From an uncultured Acidimicrobiaceae bacterium (GTDB taxonomy: Bacteria; Actinomycetota; Acidimicrobiia; Acidimicrobiales; Ilumatobacteraceae): a stretch of 12,623 nt of DNA. Positions 1-7,228 of the stretch are shown in pieces. The DNA is taken from positions 1 to 12,623 of the forward strand of contig CAIVDG010000213.1 in assembly GCA_903904615.1 (NCBI GenBank), in the 5' to 3' direction. Position 1 is the stretch's first letter; each line of letters opens with the position of its first letter. The position numbers and the translations under genes are program-made. The notes under the pieces were generated by a model. The model was not told the DNA's origin. It ran no database searches and was given only the letters and a program-made list of their open reading frames with translations.

Positions 1-651
1 CCACTCATGAGCAATGCTGCTGAGATTCCTGTCGACAATGAGATACGACATTGATGACAGGACAGGTTCTCTTCGGGCTTCCATTGACGCCGTGATTGGT
101 TGAGTGACACTTCGCAAGAACAGATAACCAGTGAGATTGATCACGATGACGTTGCGGTTACAGATCGTTGCCCCCATCAGATATATGCCATTTGACGTCG
201 CCAATGTTGGTTTACATCCGAACTCTGCGACTTGTTCTTGAATGTATTTTTGAGTGCGACCAATGATGATGGCAATCTGCACCGTTCCCGAGTTATACGG
301 AACGGACAAGAAAGCACGCGCTTGGTGAAATGCATCGATGGCCAAAGACACTGTTGGAGATCCTGCTACCGAAGGTTCAATGCGCCAGTTGAGAAGGTTG
401 GTCGGTGGAGGACTCGCCGACTCCCACGTATCTGCAATTCGTTGCATGCGAGCGATGATGTCAACTTCACTTTGTGACAGACGAACTCGGACTCGTTGTG
501 CTGAGTACCCATAGTATGGGCGAAAACTCACAACGCGAGTCGGATTAAGCGACGTTGGTCTTTCCAGTGCGATGACAGCAGCATTGGCGTGGGTACCAAA
601 AGTTGTCGATATGACAAGAGTTAGCGCTAACGCAATCAGGCGAGTTTTCAC
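1..651 (-). CDS. Secreted protein of unknown function, 3' part outside window (possible metallopeptidase)
   Basis: An uninterrupted minus-strand frame of 217 codons runs from a GTG at 651 to the left edge without a stop, so the C-terminus is missing. The N-terminus is a textbook Sec signal peptide: K2 and R4, hydrophobic core LIALALTLVISTTFG, and a probable cleavage after THANA (about residue 24). The mature part has a Pro-rich stretch near 81-83, a short beta-rich segment (about 123-131, VQIAIIIG), two cysteines (C146, C164) that could form a disulfide, and ends at the edge with ...SSIAHEW. HE followed by two unknown residues could be the beginning of an HExxH zinc site, but the decisive residues lie outside the window. 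No family was recognised. An in-frame GTG at 699 is an alternative start; 651 is preferred because it puts the signal peptide at the N-terminus. It is transcribed divergently from the adhesin-like gene at 882. Confidence 0.75.
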   Translation of the reverse strand, partial: MKTRLIALALTLVISTTFGTHANAAVIALERPTSLNPTRVVSFRPYYGYSAQRVRVRLSQSEVDIIARMQRIADTWESASPPPTNLLNWRIEPSVAGSPTVSLAIDAFHQARAFLSVPYNSGTVQIAIIIGRTQKYIQEQVAEFGCKPTLATSNGIYLMGATICNRNVIVINLTGYLFLRSVTQPITASMEARREPVLSSMSYLIVDRNLSSIAHEW

Positions 652-772
652 ACTGTGACCATAAAGTGCTGACGAGAGAAAGTAAGAGAGAAATCTCACC
701 TTTATTCCCAGACGGCGAGATAGGTACCTTCGTTCATTGAGCATTGTCGCGTGCACGGTTATGTTGACGTTG

Positions 773-791
773 CGCGATGAAGTTCATCGCG
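773..791. promoter_or_regulatory. Perfect 19-bp palindrome, candidate operator
   Basis: CGCGATGAAGTTCATCGCG is a perfect inverted repeat of 9-bp arms around one central base. It lies 91 bp upstream of the adhesin-like gene and about 120 bp upstream of the divergent secreted-protein gene. The near-zero spacer favours a dimeric repressor site over an RNA hairpin, since a one-base loop cannot form and part of the stem would have to open. The regulator is unknown; no transcription factor gene is adjacent. Confidence 0.4.
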
Positions 792-870
792 ACTGCATCC
801 CAGAAAACAGATGCATGACGTAAACACATAGCGAGACCCCGGACCATTGGTTGAGCTTCCTCCACTTGAT

Positions 871-876
871 GGGAAG
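871..876 (+). promoter_or_regulatory. Ribosome binding site of the adhesin-like gene
   Basis: GGGAAG lies 5 bp before the ATG at 882. It is a reasonable Shine-Dalgarno match and supports this start, which also gives a signal-peptide-like N-terminus. Confidence 0.5.
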
Positions 877-881
877 ACCCA

Positions 882-3026
882 ATGACAACCACTCATGATT
901 CCTCGCAAAAACTCTTGCGTCTCTTGCTTTTTGTAATGACTGCAGCATCAGTCATTCTTGTTGGCCGATGGGATTCTCCACTTCAAGCATCGGTGAAACC
1001 CGCAGCCGGTTTAGAGCAGTGTGCAAACTTGGGCACAACGTGCGATTCAACGCATGCCTCTCAGTGGCAGACCGGAAACCTGGGTTCGAGCAATTCAGAG
1101 TATGCAGAGGGCGAGTCGGTTCCGTATCGTGCGATGTTCACCAATCTCACTTCAGGGAAAACCTATAAAGCGGTTCTTGAATGGGACTCCACTGCGTCGG
1201 GATCTCACGCCATTGACTACATCACGTCGTTTGATCGAACCGAGACAACAGCGGCACCGTGCGCTGGCATGTCGTGTTCTCCTGGTGTGGCAACTCTTCC
1301 CATCCCGCTCGATACTCGTGTATCAACTGCCGGCGTGACACAACTTGGTTCTCAAGTCATCACGGCCTTTGGTGCAACTTTTCCAGCATCGGGAGCAGTT
1401 GTTGCGAACACAGGAAATCTCTGTGGCACTGCGTCATGCACCATCTCTTCGAATCCCAGTGCGTACTCATTCGCGGGAACCTATGCAACCAGCAGTCAGA
1501 CAGGAATCAGCGTGTACTTCACTGCTACAGGTTCTACAACAGTTCTTGCATGGGGTGGCCACATTGCGTCTCGCATTGATTGGGGCGCTGGAAAATCAGC
1601 TGCCGCGATTCCGGGTTCTCCGTATCACATGCGCATTATTGATTTGACGTGTTCCAACGTGGACAACTGCAGTTCTGGAAACATGGACCGTTCCATGAGT
1701 AGCGGTGCTGTCACGGTTCCTTCGTCCATCACCATCGTGAAGCAAGCAACCCCAGAAGGTGCAACACAGTTCAGCTTCACTGGCTCACCAGCACCATTAA
1801 GCAACTTCACTTTGACTGACGATGGAACAAGTGCAAATACTCGTGTTTTCAGCGGAATTACTGCATTCGGAACATACACAGTGACAGAGGGATCTACCAG
1901 CGCATGGGGCCTCGACAGGGTGTCGTGCAGCATTGCGAATCAGACAACTGGGTCTACCTCTGTAAATGGAAGTGCGGCAAGTATCACGCTTGGTGAAGGC
2001 GAAGATGTGACTTGCACATTCTTCAACTCACCACTTCCTGCTCCAGCGTTGTCGCTAACAAAGACGGCAGATGTGGAGAATTACTCTGGTGTTGGTCAGT
2101 TGATTACTTATACCTATGTCATTAAGAACACTGGCAATGTGGCTATTGGGCCAGTTCAGTTCACCATCGATGACGACAAGATCAACGGCGGTGCGCCGTT
2201 TGCCTGTGGACCTGCGGCCAGCACGCTTGCGGTAGAGGCCACGTTGCAGTGCACCGCGGTGTACACAACATCTTCGGGAGATATCGATACATCGGTAACC
2301 AATACGGCGTTTGCGGCAGCGGGAGAAGTTGTGTCTTCAACACGACAAGTCACCGTTCCATACGTTTCAACCACCACCACCATCGCTCCCGCTCCAGCGC
2401 TGTCAGTAACAAAGACGGCAGATGTGGAGAATTACTCTGGTGTTGGTCAGTTGATTACGTATACCTACGTCATTCAAAACACTGGAAATGTGGCCATTGG
2501 GCCAGTTCAGTTCACCATCGATGACGACAAGATCAACGGCGGTGCACCGTTTGCCTGTGGACCTGCGGCTAGCACGCTTGCGGTAGAGGCCACGTTGCAG
2601 TGCACCGCGGTGTATACAACAGTGACCGGAGACCTTGAGGGTTCTGTGACCAATACTGCGTTTGCGGCAGCGGGAGAAGTTGTCTCGTCGTCGAAGCAGG
2701 TGACGGTTCCGTTCGTGTCCACCACGACATCAAGTACCACATCTACAACGACCACGACAACTACGACAACCACCACCACATTGGCCCCTACAACAACTGT
2801 TGCGCCAACGACCACTTTGCCCGTTGAGCTTCAGGTGGTGACACCCGATAACCCAACAGGTACTGAGGATGTATTGGATGTGTTGTTCCCGGAGGATCTT
2901 CCAGTAGCTGGTACATCGTTGGGTTTCATGAGCATTCTCGCTGGAGTTCTGCTTCTCGGTGGAGTGGCAAGCATGACTGTCTCATCGAATCGTCGCTCAC
3001 GTCGACGCACGCGGGGAGGTAAGTAG
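882..3026 (+). CDS. Cell-surface adhesin-like protein with two DUF11-type repeats and a C-terminal anchor
   Basis: This 714-residue protein is built for export. A hydrophobic signal segment spans about residues 11-27, with a possible cleavage after LQA at 36. Residues about 40-280 form a Thr/Ser- and Cys-containing domain (YAEGESVPYRAMF, DYITSFDR) that I have seen at the N-terminus of other actinobacterial surface proteins but cannot name. Residues about 282-385 look like a prealbumin-like/SpaA-type beta-sandwich (ITIVKQATPEG...FSFTGS...YTVTE...CTFFNS). Two nearly identical DUF11-like repeats follow (about 387-498 and 504-615; KTADVENYSGVGQLITYTY, NTGNVAIGPV). Next is a Thr-rich stalk (about 616-650), then LPVAG at 673-677, a transmembrane helix (about 679-699) and a basic tail (RRSRRRTRGGK). 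This order matches a sortase-type sorting signal, although LPVAG departs from LPxTG. Likely role: a stalked structural or adhesive protein on the envelope. Its stop codon directly abuts the next gene's ATG. Confidence 0.85.
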   Translation: MTTTHDSSQKLLRLLLFVMTAASVILVGRWDSPLQASVKPAAGLEQCANLGTTCDSTHASQWQTGNLGSSNSEYAEGESVPYRAMFTNLTSGKTYKAVLEWDSTASGSHAIDYITSFDRTETTAAPCAGMSCSPGVATLPIPLDTRVSTAGVTQLGSQVITAFGATFPASGAVVANTGNLCGTASCTISSNPSAYSFAGTYATSSQTGISVYFTATGSTTVLAWGGHIASRIDWGAGKSAAAIPGSPYHMRIIDLTCSNVDNCSSGNMDRSMSSGAVTVPSSITIVKQATPEGATQFSFTGSPAPLSNFTLTDDGTSANTRVFSGITAFGTYTVTEGSTSAWGLDRVSCSIANQTTGSTSVNGSAASITLGEGEDVTCTFFNSPLPAPALSLTKTADVENYSGVGQLITYTYVIKNTGNVAIGPVQFTIDDDKINGGAPFACGPAASTLAVEATLQCTAVYTTSSGDIDTSVTNTAFAAAGEVVSSTRQVTVPYVSTTTTIAPAPALSVTKTADVENYSGVGQLITYTYVIQNTGNVAIGPVQFTIDDDKINGGAPFACGPAASTLAVEATLQCTAVYTTVTGDLEGSVTNTAFAAAGEVVSSSKQVTVPFVSTTTSSTTSTTTTTTTTTTTTLAPTTTVAPTTTLPVELQVVTPDNPTGTEDVLDVLFPEDLPVAGTSLGFMSILAGVLLLGGVASMTVSSNRRSRRRTRGGK
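2040..2720 (+). repeat. Tandem in-gene duplication, 351-bp period
   Basis: Copy 1 starts at 2040 and copy 2 at 2391, exactly 117 codons apart, so reading frame is kept. The first about 231 bp of each copy (2040-2270 and 2391-2621) differ at only about a dozen positions by eye, including a stretch of about 50 identical bases. The last third (about 2271-2390 and 2622-2720) is clearly diverged. Each copy encodes one DUF11-type beta-sandwich domain. The uneven divergence suggests recent duplication or gene conversion of the first part. Confidence 0.9.
2717..2820 (+). repeat. Low-complexity ACN (threonine) repeat
   Basis: This is a run of mainly threonine codons (ACA, ACC, ACG, ACT mixed) encoding the Thr-rich stalk, ending in LAPTTTVAPTTT. 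The mixed codons mean it is not a simple trinucleotide microsatellite. Such linkers usually act as extended, possibly glycosylated, spacers between a surface domain and its anchor. Confidence 0.85.
3013..3018 (+). promoter_or_regulatory. Strong ribosome binding site before the GT4 gene
   Basis: GGGGAG(G) in the last codons of the adhesin-like gene lies about 8 bp before the ATG at 3027. The adhesin stop (TAG, 3024-3026) directly abuts this ATG. A near-ideal Shine-Dalgarno inside the upstream gene indicates coupled translation of the two genes. Confidence 0.7.
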
Positions 3027-4223
3027 ATGGAAGCGCTTCTTGAAGCTCCCGCTGGTGTGACCTCACTTCGAGTCTCCCCCCTGCATCCGTCCGCCGGGGA
3101 AACACCATCATTTGTGGTGCTCAGCACGTATCCGCCCACACAATGTGGGCTTGCCACCTTCGCAGCTTCGCTGTATCGCGGTCTGAAAGATGTTGGTGCC
3201 TCGCGAGTCGGTGTCATTCGAGTGTCTGATGACCCGAACGATGTGCCATCTAAGGAAGTGGTGGGAATCTTGCGATCCCAGTCTGCTCGATCACGACTTG
3301 AAGTTGCCCGACTCATTAATTCTTACGATGTGCTGTTTTTACAGCACGAGTTCGGAATCTTTGGGGGTACTGACGGTTCAGAAGTCTTAGAGCTTCTTGA
3401 TGATGTGCACATTCCCGTTGTTGTCACAATGCACACAGTGCCGCTTGCACCCACGGCGAGTCAACGAAAGGTGTTCGAGGAACTTGCTCGGCGTGCTGAC
3501 GCTCTTGTTGCGATGACGAACATCGCTCATGACCGGTGTGTGAACACTTTCAAGGAATCATCTGCAAAGGTGGTCACTATTCCGCACGGTGCAACAGTTC
3601 CTGTTGGATCCGCACTACCACTCTCAGACGGCGTGTCGCTCTTGACATGGGGCCTACTGGGCCCAGGCAAGGGAATTGAATGGGTGATTGATGCGCTTGC
3701 AATGGTGCCTGAATTACACGACAAAGTTCATTACACAGTTGCCGGTCAGACGCATCCGAAGATTCGCGCAAATGATGGCGAGAGTTACAGGGACATGTTG
3801 AAACGTCGGGCGCACTTGTTGGGTGTCTCATCACTCATCACCTTTGATGATCAATATCGCAGTCTGGATTCTTTGCTTGAGTTGGTGAATCAATCCACCT
3901 GTGTGGTGTTGCCCTATGACTCCGACGACCAGATTACGTCTGGAGTCCTTGTTGACGCGGTGTCTGCAGGGCGACCAGTGATTGCCACGGCGTTTCCTCA
4001 TGCAGATGAACTTCTGGCCACAGGGGCGGGGATTGTTGTTCCACACAGAGATCCGGTGTCATTGGCCCATGCCATCCGTCGGGTTGCGCACAATAGAGAA
4101 GCCGTCACTCAGATGGCAGAGGCAACAGTGCCAATTGCAGCAGAACATCGCTGGTCGGCTGTGGCGGCGAAGTATGTAGATCTAGGGGTGCGGGTACTCA
4201 TTGGAGAGCGGGTCGCATCATGA
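3027..4223 (+). CDS. GT4-family glycosyltransferase
   Basis: This 398-residue protein has the two-Rossmann-domain (GT-B) layout of family GT4. The N-terminal half carries STYPPTQCGLATFA (33-46) and LQHEFGIFGG (105-114), the latter seen in a GT4 subgroup. The linker has IPHG (185-188). The C-terminal donor-binding half has GLLGPGKGIEWVIDAL (209-224) and DQITSGVLVDAVSAGRPVI (301-319). In classical GT4 enzymes this last motif is E-x7-E; here the corresponding positions are Q302 and D310. From memory, the TSG.L...A...G.PVI form is typical of GT4 members that are fused to, or sit next to, the DDNAR protein encoded by the following gene. There is no signal peptide, so it should be cytoplasmic and use a nucleotide-sugar donor, probably GDP-mannose given the GH130 neighbour (inference). 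Its stop overlaps the next start (ATGA). Confidence 0.88.
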   Translation: MEALLEAPAGVTSLRVSPLHPSAGETPSFVVLSTYPPTQCGLATFAASLYRGLKDVGASRVGVIRVSDDPNDVPSKEVVGILRSQSARSRLEVARLINSYDVLFLQHEFGIFGGTDGSEVLELLDDVHIPVVVTMHTVPLAPTASQRKVFEELARRADALVAMTNIAHDRCVNTFKESSAKVVTIPHGATVPVGSALPLSDGVSLLTWGLLGPGKGIEWVIDALAMVPELHDKVHYTVAGQTHPKIRANDGESYRDMLKRRAHLLGVSSLITFDDQYRSLDSLLELVNQSTCVVLPYDSDDQITSGVLVDAVSAGRPVIATAFPHADELLATGAGIVVPHRDPVSLAHAIRRVAHNREAVTQMAEATVPIAAEHRWSAVAAKYVDLGVRVLIGERVAS

Positions 4224-5248
4224 TGGCGGTTCATGAGCCCAAGCAACGAACTGGCCTTCGTCACCTCGTTCGCATGACCGATGATCGAGGAATCATTGAG
4301 CACGCACGAGGCGCTCATCCTCGTTTTCACACCGGATATTGCGTTGATGACAATGCGCGGCTTCTCATCGTTGCTGTTCGAGACAAAAACGAATCTCAAG
4401 AATCTGCAACGCTCGCTCGCATTGGGGCTCGTTTCCTACTTGATGCACAACGTCGTGACGGACATACGCACAATCGCATGAGCTTTGAGCGAATGTGGCA
4501 GGACACAGCGACCACTGACGATTGTTGGGGTCGCGCTTTGTGGGGATTTGGTGAAGCTGTGCTTCATTCTCAAGACATGGAAGTAAAGAACCGCTGTTAT
4601 GACGGCTTTGATGTTGGGTCGCTCGCGCGTTCCAACACCTTGCGGTCGATGTGTTTTGCTGCACTTGGCGCAGCATCCGTCTTAGAAGTAGATGAACGAA
4701 ACCGCGGAGCTTTCGCGCTTCTTGAAGACATCCGGGCCATGTTGGCCTTTCACCCCAACGGTCACGGCAGTTGGCAGTGGGTAGAACCGCGGCTCACGTA
4801 TGCGAATGCAGTGATACCAGAAGCGATGATTGCATGTGGCTATGCGTTGGGTGACAACGCATTAGTCACGCGCGGACTTGACCTACTGCGATGGTTGGTG
4901 GAGAAAGAGACAATGAACGATCACTTGTCTGTAACACCAGTAGGTGGCCGCGGACCACTCGATCACGCTCCGCAGTTCGACCAACAGCCCATTGAAGTGG
5001 CAGCTCTTGCCGACGCTGCGATGAGGGCAGGTTCAGTAAGTGGTGCCGATGAGTGGGATGAGGTTGTCCATATGGCTGGCAATTGGTTCTTGGGGAACAA
5101 CGACACGGGTCTCTCCATGATTGATCTTGAACATGGCGGTGGTTACGACGGTCTGCATGAGCATGGAGTGAATGTGAATCAAGGTGCAGAGTCCACCTTG
5201 GCAATGCTTTCCACCATGCAGCACAGATCGGCAATGTGGCTTGTGTGA
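4220..5248 (+). CDS. Probable (alpha/alpha)6-barrel protein of the DDNAR type, partner of GT4 and GH130
   Basis: This 342-residue cytoplasmic protein has no signal peptide. Conserved-looking blocks are LRHLVRMTDDRGIIEHA (13-29), GYCVDDNARLL (39-49), FERMW (89-93) and TTDDCWGRALWGFGEA (98-113), followed by regularly spaced alpha-helices with small-residue and Trp-rich turns. I recognise this pattern from proteins or C-terminal domains encoded with GT4 glycosyltransferases in many bacteria (general form GYC-DDNAR and D-x2-GR-LW-LG). The helical pattern suggests a six-hairpin glycosidase-like fold. The paired acidic residues D43/D44 and D100/D101 are candidates for a carbohydrate site. No reaction has been assigned to it that I know of. 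It overlaps the GT4 stop by 4 bp and the GH130 frame by 13 bp, so the three are probably made in fixed proportion. Confidence 0.7.
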   Translation: MMAVHEPKQRTGLRHLVRMTDDRGIIEHARGAHPRFHTGYCVDDNARLLIVAVRDKNESQESATLARIGARFLLDAQRRDGHTHNRMSFERMWQDTATTDDCWGRALWGFGEAVLHSQDMEVKNRCYDGFDVGSLARSNTLRSMCFAALGAASVLEVDERNRGAFALLEDIRAMLAFHPNGHGSWQWVEPRLTYANAVIPEAMIACGYALGDNALVTRGLDLLRWLVEKETMNDHLSVTPVGGRGPLDHAPQFDQQPIEVAALADAAMRAGSVSGADEWDEVVHMAGNWFLGNNDTGLSMIDLEHGGGYDGLHEHGVNVNQGAESTLAMLSTMQHRSAMWLV

Positions 5249-6729
5249 TTGATGCTCGAAGCCATGATCCATTGGTGCAGAGGTCGTTGCATCGGTTAAT
5301 GCCGGACCCAACTCGGGTGATTTCGCGATTGTTTGTTGCGGGACAAGAGGACTACGGGGCAACTCAATCACGTGCTACACAAGTTCTTGACCGTGTTCTG
5401 GCTTTGTCAGAAGACGATGTGTGCCGAGCGTTAGATGATGTGTACAACCGTTTTATTGAGCGCCATGAAGACCTCACTGAGGAACTTGAGCGTCATGCGC
5501 ATCGAATGGCGAACCGTGTACAGCCTGGACTCATTCTGTCTCAAGAGCGATGGCGCCTGATTGGCGCCATCTTTACTCACGAGTTCTCCATTGAGGCCTC
5601 TGCACTGACGAATCCGTCAATCGTTGTTCACCCCAATCAAGAAGGCGTAGATGATGGGTCTCTTCGATTTGTGATGAGTGTTCGAGGGATTGGTGAAGGA
5701 CATAGATCGTCTATTGGTTTTCGGTCCGGCGTTGTGGCCGCAGATGGCGAGATACAGATGGATTCACCTGGTGAGCACCCAACTATTGGAACCCATTGGG
5801 AACCGATGTTGGAGCAAATCAACTTTCGCGGGCTGCTGGAAGAACTAGACGACATGGGGGAGAACGCTGGTTTTGTTCTCGGTCAGTTAGGCGCAACGTT
5901 TACGCTCACCGAACTTAATGATGTTCTTTTCCGCTTTCTCGACGACCGTGATTCATTTCGAAATGCAGATGCAACAGTGCATCACTTTCGCATGATTGCA
6001 GAGCGCAATTACTCTGTCACGTTCTCTGCCGACAAAGACATCTCAGAACGTATTTTGTGGCCTGTGTCGTACGCGGAATGGCGCGGAATGGAAGATGCAC
6101 GATTAGTTCGTTTTATTCATGATGACGGATCGGTGAAGTACTACGCAACGTACACAGCGTTCGATGGTGTTGGTATCTCGCAACAACTGTTGTCAACAGA
6201 TGATTTTCTTGCCTTTGAGACGCATCCCATTTCTGGGCGTGCCGCACGAGGGAAGGGGATGGCACTGTTTCCACGCAAGATTGGCGGCATGTACGTGGCT
6301 ATGTCACGCGCAGATCACGAGACCAACTCGGTGGCCTTCTCGGATCACCTGGATTACTGGAATGCATCGATGACGGTGCAAATTCCCACGCGCCCATGGG
6401 AGTTAATTCAGATGGGGAATGCGGGTTCACCCATAGAGACGGAAGCGGGCTGGCTGCTCATTACGCACGCAGTGGGGCCAATGCGCACATATTGCCTGGG
6501 TGCAGCATTGCTAGACCTAGACGACCCAGCTCGCGTGATTGGTTGTTTGGAAGAACCATTATTGAGTCCACGCGACGATGAACGTGATGGGTATGTACCG
6601 AACGTTGTGTACTCATGTGGCGCAATGGTGCACGGTGACATTTTGGTTTTGCCGTATGGAATTTCTGATCAACACATTGGAATCGGTACTGCGCGAATAT
6701 CGGAGATACTGACTCGACTCGTTGAGTAG
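5236..6729 (+). CDS. GH130-family beta-mannoside phosphorylase or hydrolase
   Basis: GH130 enzymes phosphorolyse or hydrolyse beta-linked mannosides on a five-bladed beta-propeller. Visible signatures are PSIVVHPNQ (127-135), FVMSVRGIGEGHRSSIGFRSG (split around 145-165), GMEDARL (284-290; the Asp of the family's ED-x-R motif is the expected catalytic acid, D287 here), KGMALFPRKIGG (340-351), GNAGSPIETEAGWLLITHAVG (around 394-414) and GYVPNVVYSCGA (452-463). The blade region begins only near residue 120; the first part is a mainly helical extension, so the protein (497 residues) is longer than compact GH130 members of 300-400. Phosphorylase and hydrolase cannot be told apart by eye. Start choice is uncertain: the GTG at 5236 lies inside the previous gene without a clear Shine-Dalgarno; an in-frame ATG at 5299 (residue 22) is an alternative. 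It is the last gene before a strong terminator. Confidence 0.85.
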   Translation: MACVIDARSHDPLVQRSLHRLMPDPTRVISRLFVAGQEDYGATQSRATQVLDRVLALSEDDVCRALDDVYNRFIERHEDLTEELERHAHRMANRVQPGLILSQERWRLIGAIFTHEFSIEASALTNPSIVVHPNQEGVDDGSLRFVMSVRGIGEGHRSSIGFRSGVVAADGEIQMDSPGEHPTIGTHWEPMLEQINFRGLLEELDDMGENAGFVLGQLGATFTLTELNDVLFRFLDDRDSFRNADATVHHFRMIAERNYSVTFSADKDISERILWPVSYAEWRGMEDARLVRFIHDDGSVKYYATYTAFDGVGISQQLLSTDDFLAFETHPISGRAARGKGMALFPRKIGGMYVAMSRADHETNSVAFSDHLDYWNASMTVQIPTRPWELIQMGNAGSPIETEAGWLLITHAVGPMRTYCLGAALLDLDDPARVIGCLEEPLLSPRDDERDGYVPNVVYSCGAMVHGDILVLPYGISDQHIGIGTARISEILTRLVE

Positions 6730-6740
6730 TAGACAAGCAA

Positions 6741-6766
6741 AAGCCGGGGCAGTGATGCCCCGGCTT
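6741..6766. terminator. Bidirectional rho-independent terminator
   Basis: AAGCCGGGGC (6741-6750) pairs perfectly with GCCCCGGCTT (6757-6766) around a 6-nt loop AGTGAT. On the minus strand the stem runs into TTTT followed by GCTTGT, a usable U-tract for the DoxX gene, whose stop is 24 bp away. On the plus strand the stem begins 11 bp after the GH130 stop but is followed by TCGCTTCG, which has few U residues, so plus-strand termination may be weaker. Confidence 0.85.
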
Positions 6767-6789
6767 CGCTTCGACAGTGGTGAAGGGGT

Positions 6790-7203
6790 TTAGCCCTGAA
6801 TTAGTCCACCAACAATTTGAAGTGGGAACTGGGCGCCATCTGCAGCAGAGACTGCAAAGATGAACAATGCGCCACCGGCCATAGAGATGTTCTTCAAGAA
6901 GCCAATCATTTCGATTTGCTTCGAGGCTTCGTCTGCATTCCAGTAGTCGTGCATTTTCACGGCCATGAGCATAAGCAAGACTGCAAGAGCGATTGCTCCG
7001 ATGTCGGTCCAGACGCCCAAGATGACCGACAGGCCACCCAGAAGCATGATGACGCCCGATAACTGCACGGACAGTTTTGGCATAGGAACTTTTTTGAATT
7101 GTGCGTAGCCGGTCATTGCATCGGCCTGCTTCAGGTGATTAATGCCTGAGCCAAGGAACATGAATGCAAAGAGGACTCTTGCGATGAGAAGGACGATGTC
7201 CAT
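6790..7203 (-). CDS. DoxX-family membrane protein
   Basis: This 137-residue protein has four predicted hydrophobic helices (about 4-20, 44-63, 66-83, 104-121). It has the DoxX hallmarks: an N-terminal RVLFAFMFLGSGINHL (9-24; Arg in the first helix, GSG-INH at its end), a middle GG...LG.W (56-65) and a short cytoplasmic loop (KMHDYWN, 83-89) before the last helix. DoxX proteins are small quinone-associated or oxidoreductase-associated membrane proteins of mostly undefined role; some are linked to redox and thiol stress. It is divergent to a MarR regulator across a shared operator-like palindrome, so redox- or compound-responsive control is likely (inference). The start ATG at 7203 has only a weak upstream AGTGAGA. 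Confidence 0.85.
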   Translation of the reverse strand: MDIVLLIARVLFAFMFLGSGINHLKQADAMTGYAQFKKVPMPKLSVQLSGVIMLLGGLSVILGVWTDIGAIALAVLLMLMAVKMHDYWNADEASKQIEMIGFLKNISMAGGALFIFAVSAADGAQFPLQIVGGLIQG

Positions 7204-7228
7204 GATGTCTCACTTTCACTAGGGGTAG

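Larger units (their letters stand above)
652..881. other. Divergent intergenic region
   Basis: This 230-bp gap separates two divergently transcribed genes for secreted proteins, so it should hold both promoters. I see no tRNA and no convincing paired -35/-10 boxes. A TTGACG at 764-769 is a possible plus-strand -35, but nothing like a -10 sits 17 bp downstream. The visible structure is the 19-bp palindrome at 773-791 and a weaker 6-bp inverted repeat, TGCATC (794-799) with GATGCA (810-815). Confidence 0.6.

Noticed and set aside
232..477. 81-codon plus-strand open frame
   Set aside because: It lies antisense within the long signal-peptide-bearing minus-strand frame (1-651) and has no ribosome binding site or recognisable composition.
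2507..2815. Minus-strand open frame with a long valine run
   Set aside because: It is the antisense of the threonine-codon repeat and the DUF11 repeat of the adhesin-like gene; the Val run is simply the complement of ACN codons.
2717..2820. Possible CRISPR or microsatellite array
   Set aside because: The repeat is in frame, encodes Thr with mixed codons, and has no spacer structure.
2831..3316. 161-codon minus-strand open frame
   Set aside because: It spans the end of the adhesin gene and the start of the GT4 gene in antisense and its composition (Arg, Ser and Thr rich) is that of a shadow frame.
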